NCBI GenBank assembly: GCA_022606425.2
Contig: JAHDVF020000507.1
Span: 248,001 to 312,000 of the forward strand
From: Lepidostoma basale
Taxonomy: Eukaryota; Arthropoda; Insecta; Trichoptera; Lepidostomatidae
DNA length: 64,000 bases
Reading direction: 5' to 3'
Position numbers and translations under genes: made by a program. Below, in pieces: positions 51,060 through 60,919 of the stretch. How positions within the stretch are numbered: the stretch's first letter is position 1; each line of letters starts with the position of its first letter. Below the pieces are notes generated by a model, which saw only the letters and a list, made by a program, of their open reading frames with translations, was not told where the DNA came from and searched no databases.

Positions 51060-51640
51060 CATAAATAAAACGGCTTTAGAATGTGCTACAACCATTTTCA
51101 GGAAATTATATATAAAGACAGAAGAATGTATTTTTTTATAAACGCTATGTGCCACATATATAAATCACGTGAAATTATCTTTATTCATCTTTTTACTAAA
51201 CACATATTTTATTAATTTTAAATTAAAATATTTTTTTAATGTCACGTTATGATATAATTATTATGTTTAATTTTGGCTTCAAATTGTATATATTTTTTTA
51301 CATGATTTATAAAGAAGAGTTACACATTTATTTTTAAGTAAAAATTTCATCCACTTTTTCGACAAGTTAGTTTACGTTTATTTTTATATTATAGAAATAA
51401 TGATTGTTCTTATGTGTAGTTTATTAAAAATATTAATTTTTTGATTACGTCAGAATACACAATAATTGAATTCCTAGAACATACACGAGGTAAGCGTATA
51501 TTTTTTAATTTTCTTTTAGGATAAGGTATAGAATTTCGTTTAAACACACAAATTCGCAAAATAACGTTGGAACGATACGAAGCCATAGGGAATTTTCTAC
51601 CACACACAATTTTCTAACATTAGTTTAATATAACGTGAAA
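51060..51640. other. AT-rich stretch without features
   Basis: No coding or repeat signal recognised. Confidence 0.5.
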
Positions 51641-51651
51641 TTTAATGTTGA

Positions 51652-51858
51652 CCTCTCGAGTAAAAAGATATTAAAGACAATGTAACACCATTTTTTAGTT
51701 TGTGAAACATGTAACAATAGGTGTCGCTGGTAGTTTAAATTATGGAATAATCAGGGAATATTTGAATTAATATATAAATTTTCCCCAAACATGGGGACAT
51801 GCGGTATCTTAACCATGTACACAATAGCCCCACGGATGGGGCGGTACGCACGCAGAGG
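51652..51858. mobile_element. TTAA-type MITE, second copy
   Basis: CCTCTCGAG start after TTGA (51648-51651) and GCAGAGG end before TTAA (51859-51862). It carries the CCCCAAACATGGGG / CCCCACGGATGGGG inverted pair like 4457-4673. Confidence 0.65.
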
Positions 51859-51937
51859 TTAATAAAGTATGTGAAAGAGAAATGATGCACGAAAATATCA
51901 CCTTCATCAAATAAACATTCACCAATACCAATAAACG

Positions 51938-52161
51938 ACCTTCGTGGCCGAGTGGTAAGTGCATTGACTCCCGGCGAGGGCAGTGTGATTGTCACACTGT
52001 CTTCGGTCTGGTGTAGAATTCACGTGACGGCGATAGATTAGCTACCTATCACATGTCACGAGAATCACTATGATAGCTATAATATCCTTTACATCGATTT
52101 GGCTCATGCTGTCATGATGTAAAGAGCGATTCAACAAAATAATAATAATGATAATAATAAT

Positions 52162-52255
<94 letters not shown>

Positions 52256-52258
52256 GTA
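51938..52258 (+). repeat. SINE copy with long (TAA)n tail
   Basis: The head CGACCTTCGTGGCCGAGTGG is joined directly to CTCCCGGCGAGGGCAG, so the tRNA-like middle and most of the B box are deleted. Body and tail are as in the family, followed by about 110 bp of TAA repeats (52138-52256). Confidence 0.88.
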
Positions 52259-52584
52259 TACATTAAGCAGTAACAGTATTAGAAGAAAGAAAGATATCTC
52301 TTGTTCCAATTTATTGGCTATTTAAGAGATATTTAAAAAAATTCCACAATCCCAGGAGAATCTGACAAGGCACGGGCAGAAGAAGATTCCGCTGGTTCAG
52401 ATTCTGCTGGTAGCACTGTTACTGATTTTGAAATATTTTTCTTGAAAGTCGGAAAACTCTGTTTTTTAAGAGTTAAATTTTTCTAGACATTATAACAAAA
52501 GTGAAAAATGCTTTTTAATGTTCAGACGGCGTTTATGAACAACGTTTTTCTATTGTTGACCTCATTTAAAAGGTTTTTGCCAAT

Positions 52585-52905
52585 ACACATGGTGTTGAAG
52601 CAAGGGCAGACACAGTCAGGACCAAACAAGTTCTGAGGACTTCCGAAATGAAGACACCGAGGATGATAGCAGGCAAGACACTGAGAGATCGCGTGAGGAA
52701 CACCAGAATTAGAGAGATATGTGAGATTGAAGATATTATAAGATGGAGTAGACAGCGAAGGAGGGACTGGTACTGTCATGTCCAAAGAATGGACACCACC
52801 AGACTTCTCAATTTTGCACTACATAATCAGCCCCACGGAACTCGTCCTCGTGGAAGACCTCCTAAAAGATGAAAGGACATACCACATAGAAGAAGAAGAT
52901 AACAA
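52585..52905 (+). mobile_element. Non-LTR fragment, (GAA)n-tailed type
   Basis: Reads GVEARADTVRTKQVLRTSEM, then TLRDRVRNTRIREIC, then WSRQRRRDWYCHVQRMD, then TRPRGRPPKR, ending AGAAGAAGAAG. Confidence 0.82.
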
Positions 52906-53247
52906 TATTCGTTTTTCAGAAAAAAATATTAATTTTTATGGGAGAGACATGTTTTCCTTGCTGGGGCATTATCAAATCTTTGTTTCTATCCCCTCGTTAT
53001 GGTATTATTACACACCAATAATTTGAATGTGCATTATCAAAGCTAAATATGTAAATAAAATTAAATAAAAATACTAAATTGGGCGTTATCATCCATATAG
53101 CTTTTGTAATATATATTTAAATAATTAACAAACAAAAAAATTACCATGATTTTTTTTTATTTAATAAAATAAATTGGTACTTGGGCCCTTTTAGCTTTGG
53201 GTCACAGTGCGGAGAAAGGTGAATTCTTAAAAGATCTTGTTTTAATT

Positions 53248-53432
53248 AATACGAATGAAAACGCCTGTTTTCTAGAAGTTTTATAATAATTTATGGAAAT
53301 GACATGTTTCCCCCTTGGTCAAATGTCGACATTTGATAATGCCTTAGAAGGGCAAAGCATGTCATTCCCATAAAATATAATAAAACTTCTAGAAAACCGA
53401 CGTTTTCATTTGTATTAATAATTTAAAATGGA
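53248..53432. mobile_element. Inverted-repeat element, family U
   Basis: TACGAATGAAAACGCCTGTT and its complement near 53425. Centre ATTTGATAATGCCTTAGAAG. Confidence 0.82.
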
Positions 53433-53811
53433 GTTTTGCATCATTGTTCAAGAAACAATAAATAAGATCTTGATTTGTTGAATCATTGAATCCACGAAAG
53501 AAAATATAAACCAATTTGGTAGTAGAAATATTTAAAATTTTCTTTAGGCAAAGATTCCCAAAAAAATAGGTGGTGATTTGTTGTAGTTGATGAAAATGAT
53601 ATTTTACTTCGTATAAAACCAATGTTTTGTAACATGGAAACCATGATGAAATATATTAAATAAGTATTTTTTTAGTGAATATTATGTTTCTTCGTGGAAC
53701 CGGCAAAGTATTGATCTAGAAAATCAAAGAGTTTATAAGCTGTACATATAACATCGCGGAGGGACTGTTTAGCATTGTAAGGGTAGGGTCATTTACTCAC
53801 AACAGTCAGAA

Positions 53812-54465
53812 ATAAACTAACTAACCATCACGCGGTCTCCCCGGAGGGGTAGGCAGAAAGAATGGACCGCCTCACTGTTCTGTCCTGACATACTTCTCTA
53901 GATTCCTCTACATTCATACATCGTGTCATGCACGCACGTCGATTTCTCCGACTCCTCACGTGACCGACATTCAATATTTGATTGATTTGACCGTGCCACG
54001 TTTTCCTCGGCCTTCCTCTATTTCTAGATCCGTTCACGTCATATACATTCTTCACTCATTCATTCCACGTATCTAAACCATCTTAACCTCTTTCATTATT
54101 TTGTTCATAACAGTTTCATTTGCACCGCATTCACTTCTTATACTTGCATTTGATATACAGATTTGTCACACATTTGTCTTAGAGATCTCATTTCTACTGC
54201 ATTTATTCTACTTTCATATTTCTTTTGCCAGTTCCATGTTTCACTTCCATACATAAGGGTAGGCGCAAGGACACCATTATGCACTGCCATGTTAGCTTTT
54301 TTGGATAAGCTTTTGTTTGCGATGACAAATTTAATGCACCATTTACTCTGTTGCCTGCCCCAACCCTTCTTTCAATATCCTTCTCCACTCTCCCATCCTA
54401 TGTAAACATACTTCCTAAATAAACAAATTCATCCACTTGTTCCAGATTTTCACCGCCCAACAGTC
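53812..54465 (-). mobile_element. RTE-like copy, subfamily B
   Basis: The complement from (CTAA)n reads the full C-terminus back to FLGSMFT-like codons at about 54410, with frameshifts. ORF 54055-53828 covers [20 protein letters not shown]. Confidence 0.82.
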
Positions 54466-54529
54466 AGAGCTAATTGATATTAAATTTAATAACTTATCAA
54501 CGGAACATTTAATTAATACGAATGAAAAT

Positions 54530-54735
54530 GTTGACCTTCATGTCAGAGTGGTAAGAGCTCTGATTGCCATACGGATGGTCCCGGGTTCAATTCCCAGCGA
54601 TGGAGGTGTGATTGTCACACTGTTATCGGTCTGGTGTAGAATTCATGTGAAAATAAAATGACGATATATTTGCTACCTATCACATGTCATGTGAATTAAT
54701 ATAAAAGCTAAAAACAAATTATGAACAGTAATTGT
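54530..54735 (+). repeat. tRNA-derived SINE
   Basis: GACCTTCATGTCAGAGTGGT (A box changed), GGTTCAATTCCCAGC (B box), GTGATTGTCACACTGTTATC body. Confidence 0.82.
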
Positions 54736-54915
54736 ATAAGGATTGATTGTATCTCGATAGAGACGAAGATGTAAATTGTTTTTTGGAAAAAGAATATGGT
54801 GGTCGAGGCGTTTACAGGACATATGACCTGTCATTAGTTGGGTTAAGCGATCACTTTATGTTAACAACATTCCCCATTCCGCCCTTCTTACGACCACCCC
54901 GTCTGACACGAGTAA
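54736..54915 (+). mobile_element. MITE family M, 5' half
   Basis: TGTATCTCGATAGAGACGAA, then ACCTGTCATTAGTTGGGTTA. It directly follows the SINE. Confidence 0.75.
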
Positions 54916-54929
54916 TTGTATAATATTTG

Positions 54930-55440
54930 ATGTAAAATGACATGTTTCGCCTGTTTACTACGCCTGTTTCGCCTGCTACATTTACTAATGCCTTAAACAA
55001 GCGAAACATGTCATTCAAATTAAATATATAATAAAACTTCTAGAAAACAATTCTTCATATAAAGCACTCACTTTGTGGATAGACATTTTAAATAATTATA
55101 TATTATAAACAAAACAACTTTGTATTTAACCACGGTAGGGTTATTATATTGATGCCAACTATTATAGTTTCGCTTGGTAAAGTAAAAAAAGGTAAACATT
55201 TGTTCCAATTTTCCTTCCCTTTCCTTCTCGCACCCCCTACTCTGATTTCACTGTTTGTTATTATATACACCTAAGAATTTAATGTTTGTTTAGTTATTAT
55301 ACTGTCCTGATGAAGCTTGGGTCCAAGCGAAACTAGTTGGCATCAATATAATAACCCTACCGTGGTTAAATACAAAGTTGTTTTATTTATATAATTATTC
55401 TAGAAAACAGATGTTTTCATTCGTATTAATTATTAGATAA
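54930..55440. mobile_element. Family U element hosting inverted-repeat family R
   Basis: Family U arms at about 54940-55050 and 55398-55440. Family R lies between: TTGTATTTAACCACGGTAGG and CCTACCGTGGTTAAATACAA are inverted arms (55117-55136 and 55356-55375). Confidence 0.8.
55293..55355 (+). ncRNA. Candidate hammerhead ribozyme, family R
   Basis: Stem I outer GTTATTATA (55293-55301) pairs fully with TATAATAAC (55347-55355); inner TGTC (55303-55306) pairs with GGCA (55339-55342). Core CTGATGA (55307-55313), one extra A, stem II GCTTG/CAAGC, GAAAC (55329-55333), 2-nt loop, GTT (55336-55338). Predicted cleavage is after U55338. All core bases of a type I hammerhead are present. Extra residues after A9 are known in natural hammerheads. 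No activity data. Confidence 0.65.
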
Positions 55441-56575
55441 GGAGTTTTACACAAATTTTCAAGAAACGATAAATATTTTTATATATATTTCTGCATTGGT
55501 TGCGTTTTATAAACATTGGTTTTAAACAGAAGTCGTGCATTTCAAAACAACGGCAAACAGACACAGTCGGATTGAAATTCGTATATTCAACACGAATTTT
55601 CACTATATAATGAAGAAAACGACTTCACTACACAATAACGCAGTTCAGAAGACACGATGTTAGGTTAAGACCTATATAATGCACGAATCTCAACAATTAC
55701 AATCGAACAATCTAGGAAATGATTGCTTTTGTTTAGAATATCCGTTCTGAAAGGGTTTCACACGAACCCCGACGGAGAGTCGGGATTGTTGAATGCCTTT
55801 TAACGTTCACGAAGTCCTTTTTATTATAAGAAAATAGATCCACTTGGGTTAGTACAATATTCCTTACTCTACGTTCAGATTAAGTACGCAAATACAGCAT
55901 CCGAAGGTAACATTTAACGTCATTTATACAAGACATATTCTTTAGAAGAAATGAGTTAAGTCTTCAATGTTTAACAGCCTATATTAATATATACAAAGAT
56001 GATTAAGTAGACAGAAATCGTATCTAGTCATAAACAGTTATATTTTCATTAAATAAAACTTCACATGGCTCTTGTATACGAAAAAAATAATAATTCACGT
56101 ATATAAGATTGAAAATTGCAGAATACGTGAAAGGCGTTAACACTGGAAATTTGAAATAATATATTGAACGTTTTAACTATGTAACATTAAAATACTTTAC
56201 AATATCAATAACTAGGATAAAATTTAAAAAAATACACTAATACTTAAGAAACATAATGTCTCAAGTGAAGTTTAATTAGAAATGGTTTATGTTTACTAAA
56301 TATTACGTTATCATCAACACAGTATTGTGTTGACATCACCATAATATCTCATTTCTACAAAAATAAATCACTTAAGACTTCTTGGTTCTCAGATAGAGGT
56401 ATATTTAAAAAAAATATCATGATGATTATTTAAAATATATGTATTTATATAAAAAAAAACTTGGTGATTTCAAGGTTTGTCCACAGATATCGTTATGTTG
56501 CGACTTGAAAATGTTTTTTAATTTTATTTATTGAAAATCGAATGTAGAAATATTATTTTTTAAATATATAAATGA
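55441..56575. other. AT-rich stretch without features
   Basis: No gene or recognised repeat. Confidence 0.5.
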
Positions 56576-56579
56576 TCAA

Positions 56580-56710
56580 AAAATGACCAAACGGACAACG
56601 CCGACTAGGAAGACCCCCGAAACGGTGGAGATAAAGCTGGAGTTCAGCGTCTCAAGAGGACCCGCCTGAAATAACAGACTCAGGGTCTATCAAAAGTGAA
56701 GAAGAAGAAT
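56580..56710 (+). mobile_element. RTE-like 3' fragment
   Basis: Nearly the same as the 3' half of 28495-28716 (GGAAGACCCCCGAAACGGTG), ends GAAGAAGAAG. Confidence 0.82.
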
Positions 56711-57369
56711 ATATAAATGATACAACGTTAAATTAACATGCTATTTAAAGAATACCAACAAAAATAGCCAGAGGTAAAAAATAGTTTAAAACAAGTTTTT
56801 CATTGAATTTTATAACTATTTTTCTTGAATCATTACTTATATTTGGTTGAATGAATGGCTGAAAAATATAAGGCTAGTTTTCATGAAAACAAAATCAACG
56901 CGAACATGCTGTATAAAAACAGGTTTAATTTACAATAGCATTTTAGCTTTTGACCAGACCCATTACATAAAGGTTGCAAATAATGTTATAGGGTCTATTT
57001 TTTATGTTGTTAAGAAATGAACACATTAAAGCCATGTAAAATTTTATCACTTATACTATACAATATTTTGAACCAAAAATTGTTTACACGTTTGCTGACG
57101 TTTCGGAGATTGTTACAATCCTAATTTGGATAACATCAAAAGAGACGATGACCCTACGCCTAAGCGAATTGAGTTGCTGGCAGCACGGTATAGCCACCGT
57201 ACAATTAAGAGTGCGATATTGGCTCAAACGCTGCAGATGGAAAGATCATACCAAAGATTTAAACCATCTTCAATATGAGCGGTATTTTTTTTTAATTTTT
57301 TCAAATTTATTTTACAATCTTCAATATCACCAAGTCGACCATAAGGAGACTCTGTGTAGCACAGAGGAA

Positions 57370-57712
57370 ACACGAAAAAGCCATGCTACATGTAAGACTC
57401 TCAGACCGGATAAGAAATACTGAAATACGTAGAAGGTCGGGAGTAACAGATGTCGTCGCAAGGGTAGCAAAGCTTAAATGGTCATTTGCGGGACATGTTG
57501 CCAGATTGTTAGACGATAGATGGACCAGAAGGGTGGTAGAGCGGAGACACCGCGAAGACAAACGAAACAGAGGGAGACCCCCACACGATGGTCCGATGAC
57601 ATTACAAGAATTGCTGACGATTGGATGCAAAAGGCACAAGATAGGGATACATGGAAAAGTATGGGGGAGGCCTATGTCCAGCAGTGGACGACAACGGCTG
57701 TCTAAGTAAGTA
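57370..57712 (+). mobile_element. Non-LTR fragment, (TAAG)n-tailed copy
   Basis: Frame 57383-57709: HVRLSDRIRNTEIRRRSG, then AKLKWSFAGHVARLLDDRW, then a frameshift into AQDRDTWKSMGEAYVQQWT, ending TAAGTAAGTAAG. Confidence 0.85.
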
Positions 57713-57758
57713 AGTAATATGAGCGGAAGATAGGTCATTATTATGAAGAAGACATCTG

Positions 57759-57829
57759 GACGTGTCCAGGATTAAACCCGAGTCCCCTGGATCAGGAGCC
57801 AAGCGTTCTATCCCCTAGACTACCACCCG
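57759..57829 (-). pseudogene. tRNA-like sequence, Arg(CCU)-like, probably pseudogene or SINE head
   Basis: Minus strand: TAGTCTAGGGGATAGAACG (A-box region), anticodon loop CTCCTGA (would read CCU), and GGGTTTAATCC (B box). The acceptor stem does not pair well, and the T-stem and anticodon stem have mismatches. No intact cloverleaf, so a working tRNA is unlikely. Confidence 0.5.
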
Positions 57830-57834
57830 ATATT

Positions 57835-59570
57835 ATATGGCTTAGCAAGCGTCATCAGTATCAATTATCTTTAAGATGGAGACTGCAACGATCTCCGAAA
57901 CGCCCGATGAAGTGGAAAATACACACGATCAAATAAATAATTATTTTATCCGTGATAAGCCACGCTAATAGATCACAAGGAAATATTTTACATATTTTTA
58001 CATTACGAAATATAAATAATGATAGCTTCGAGTAAGTATACATATTTATATTACATTATCTTGTATAATTTTTCCTCTTCTACTACGTAACAATTTGGTA
58101 AGACTGTACCTTAAATATCTTACACGGAAATACACGTTTTTATTATCAATAATTGAATTTACATTATTCAGAATATTAGCACCATCTTTAGAGTATCAAT
58201 GAAAGATTCGTATAGTTAAAAATTCACCCTAAAGATGGCGTTTCGTACCGAAACTAAAATTTTATTATTTAAATCGATTTTCGCACACAATCGATGTTCG
58301 AAATTCTAAATTTGAATATTTTCACACTTTTCATTGTCAGTGATTCATTGATCGATTCAAATGCTCATTCTACAGTTTGGCATTTGATTTTTTATTAACT
58401 AGCTATTATTATATAAATTTAAGTATTTAAAAATTATTATTTTAATAGAGTATTGATTGAACTCTCAGCAAACATTAAATTCGATTGTGTTATCGAATAT
58501 TTTAATAAAATTAATAAATTTTTATAATACAGTTCTCAAATAAATTAAAATACGTTTTTAAATGTCAAGGGATTATTTAAAATCATGAATTATTATTTAA
58601 AAATCTTTTTTAAGGCTGAAATGATTCGCTCTTAGGTCGAAAAATAAAATAAAAAATTGCTTAAGAAGATAGCTTTTGCTTGTTACTCCATATAATTCTA
58701 ACTTTAATTGCTTGAGCATTATCCAGTTATGCAATTTATATTATAAAAGCATTTTTTTCATCAAAACAGTAATAATGAAATATAAATAATTAATTTTTTT
58801 AATGTAAGTAATATTTAAAGTAGAATTATAAAAATGGGCAATGTTTTAAATACCACCCAAAGTACGTGTTTTTTATGTTTGATTTAATTAATTGGAGCAT
58901 AAAACAGTATTAAATGTTTTACACAAAAATTCGAATTTATATTAGTTTTGGTAAATTGAGTTTTATTGGTTCAATTTAAAAAAAATTAACATTATGAAAC
59001 AACATACTTATTTTATATAAACCCACTTGTCACAATAACTAGTTTTCATAATACTATATGAGCTACTTTAAAATCATGTAAAAAAATGTTAAAAATTGGG
59101 TGTTGCATTATTGCAACGTAAATGTCACAACTCAGGTTATGTGAGTGTTGCATTAATGCAACGTCAGAGACAAATGGGTTAAATTAACTAAAAAAAATAG
59201 ACAATCAAAATGATACTTTGAGAACGTTTCACAAAAAGAGAGAACCATAGAGAATTTATTCTTTGTTTCAAATTCGTTGGATATTATATACGAACCGTAA
59301 AATTGTCACAATTTAGAACATTTAGGTTATTAAGATCTTATGGTTAATTCTGTGTTATTGGGAATATAGTGCTGTTCAAGTGTTCTGTTATTTAAAATAA
59401 AATGTATAAATTAATTTAATTTTAGAATAAAGAATGGCTTTAAATGACATTTATAGTAAATTTTTTAGAATGGCAGTCAGAAATAATGCAATAATCTAAA
59501 ACTGAAAAGAAATATGCTCTGTATCAATGCAATTAACGTAATCGCTACTCCCACGATTTTATTTTATAGT
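57835..59570. other. AT-rich stretch; short palindromes at 59104-59164
   Basis: No coding signal. Two palindromes, GTTGCATTATTGCAAC and GTTGCATTAATGCAAC, lie 44 bp apart, with TTAA at the right edge (about 59178). They may be the end of a TTAA-type element, but no partner end was found. Confidence 0.45.
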
Positions 59571-59574
59571 TACT

Positions 59575-59705
59575 GAGAATTGAATGCAGAACCAATCTGC
59601 CAATGGTTAAACCGGCAGGTAGAGCCAATGCTTAACCGTGTCACTTCGGAGGTCGACGTATTTTGTGATAGTGTGGCTCACCCAAGGGAAGTCTTTTTAA
59701 AATTG
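59575..59705 (+). mobile_element. Jockey-like fragment
   Basis: Decayed CRTNLPMVKPAGRA codons, homologous to 18208-18349. Confidence 0.6.
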
Positions 59706-59709
59706 TAAA

Positions 59710-60055
59710 TCCATTGCTCGGCGTCAGTCTCCGAGATAAAATCAGAAATGAGGAGATTAGACGCTGAACAAAAATAACGGACATCATCGAACGACTAGCG
59801 AGACTGAAGTGGCAATGGGCGGGTCATGTGGCGAGACAGAGTGAGGATAGATGGACCCAGAAAATAATAAGGTGGAGACCATGGGAGAATAGGAGAAGCG
59901 TCGGCAGGCCGCAAAAAAGGTGGGCCGACGACATTGCTGCCGTGGGGGGGGGGGGGGAATGTGGCTGCAGCTGGCAGAAAATAGAGACGAGTGGAAAGGA
60001 AGGGAAGAGGCCTATGTCCAGCAGTGGACCGATGAAGGCTGACGAAGAAGAAATC
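59710..60055 (+). mobile_element. Non-LTR fragment, (GAA)n-tailed type
   Basis: LRDKIRNEEIRR-like start, then RLARLKWQWAGHVARQSEDR, then WENRRSVGRPQKRWADDI, a G run at 59945-59956, then EAYVQQWTDEG-like end and GACGAAGAAGAA. It lies just downstream of the DGK 3' UTR, antisense to it. Confidence 0.82.
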
Positions 60056-60289
60056 CATTTTCTTTATTTTTTTTCGCTCTATATATTCTATTATTTTAAA
60101 TAAATAAATTGCGCCATTTCATAATGCGACCCTAAAAAAGATACATACTCGTATATAAAAATAAAGTTCATTTTCCGCTATTCTGATTTTATTTGAAATT
60201 AGAACTTTTTAAATCACTTGAACAAATGCACCAAACCCTAATAACACACAAATCAAACGTCACATATAAAAATTTACCGAATTTAAATA

Positions 60290-60646
60290 GGGCTGTGTTA
60301 ATATTTACGCCATTCGATATTTAAAAAAGGCGTCGTTCCGTTATTTAATAGAGATATTTGATAGCTTGCATCTTCTTAACATGCCCCACTTTCGTTACCC
60401 ATATATTCATGAATTTTTTTTACTGAAATAAAATAGGGCTATGTTAATTTGTACGCCATTCGATATTAAAAAAAGGCGTCGTTTTGTTACTTACTGAAAA
60501 TCTTTCGTAGCTTGCAGTATCCTTGTTAACATGCCCCACTTTCGTTACTTTCATGTTCTTTGGGAAATTTTTCCAAATATAGACCGAGCTGTGTTAATTT
60601 GTACGCCATTTGATATTTTAAAAAAAGGTGTTGTTTTGTCTGTAAC
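60290..60646. repeat. Tandem decayed copies of the DGK last-exon end in its 3' UTR
   Basis: Two diverged copies of the segment that ends the SAM exon follow the real stop codon on the minus strand. The shared core ACATGCCCCACTTTCGTTAC occurs near 60380, 60530 and 60685 (the last is coding). Spacings are about 150 and 155 bp. Flanking TTTGTACGCCATTCGATATT-like sequence is also repeated. The two downstream copies carry frameshifts, so they are not coding. Confidence 0.9.
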
Positions 60647-60919
60647 TTATTGGAGATCTTTGATAGCTTGCAGTATCCTCTTAACATGCCCCACTTTCGT
60701 TACCCCCATGTCCTTGAGGTCCCTGCGAGCGAGGGTCGGGAGTTCGCGCCCCGTGACGTCATGCCGCGCGAAGAGCTCGGCATATTCCTGAAGCTGGAGA
60801 GAGGCCAGCCATGCGCCCACCTCGGCGGGACTCCAAGAGCCGAATGAGGGGAGAGGTGCACTACTCGCTCGACGTCCAGCACCTCTCAACCATCCGCGGC
60901 GGCTGCGCACTTGCTCGGC
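60647..60919 (-). CDS. DGKH: DGK delta/eta last exon with SAM domain
   Basis: Acceptor CTCTTTTAG at 60920, then [13 protein letters not shown]. The SAM domain occupies about residues 25-90 ([47 protein letters not shown]). It stops at TAA 60649-60647 right after KDLQ, a shorter tail than human DGK-delta. The end of this exon is repeated twice more downstream at 60300-60560 (see findings). Confidence 0.9.
   Translation of the reverse strand, partial: AEQVRSRRGWLRGAGRRASSAPLPSFGSWSPAEVGAWLASLQLQEYAELFARHDVTGRELPTLARRDLKDMGVTKVGHVKRILQAIKDLQ

Noticed and set aside
52042..52263. Poly-isoleucine frame
   Set aside because: Translation of the (TAA)n tail of a SINE.
57759..57829. Functional tRNA gene
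   Set aside because: A and B boxes are recognisable, but the acceptor and T stems do not pair well; kept only as a tRNA-like pseudogene or SINE head.
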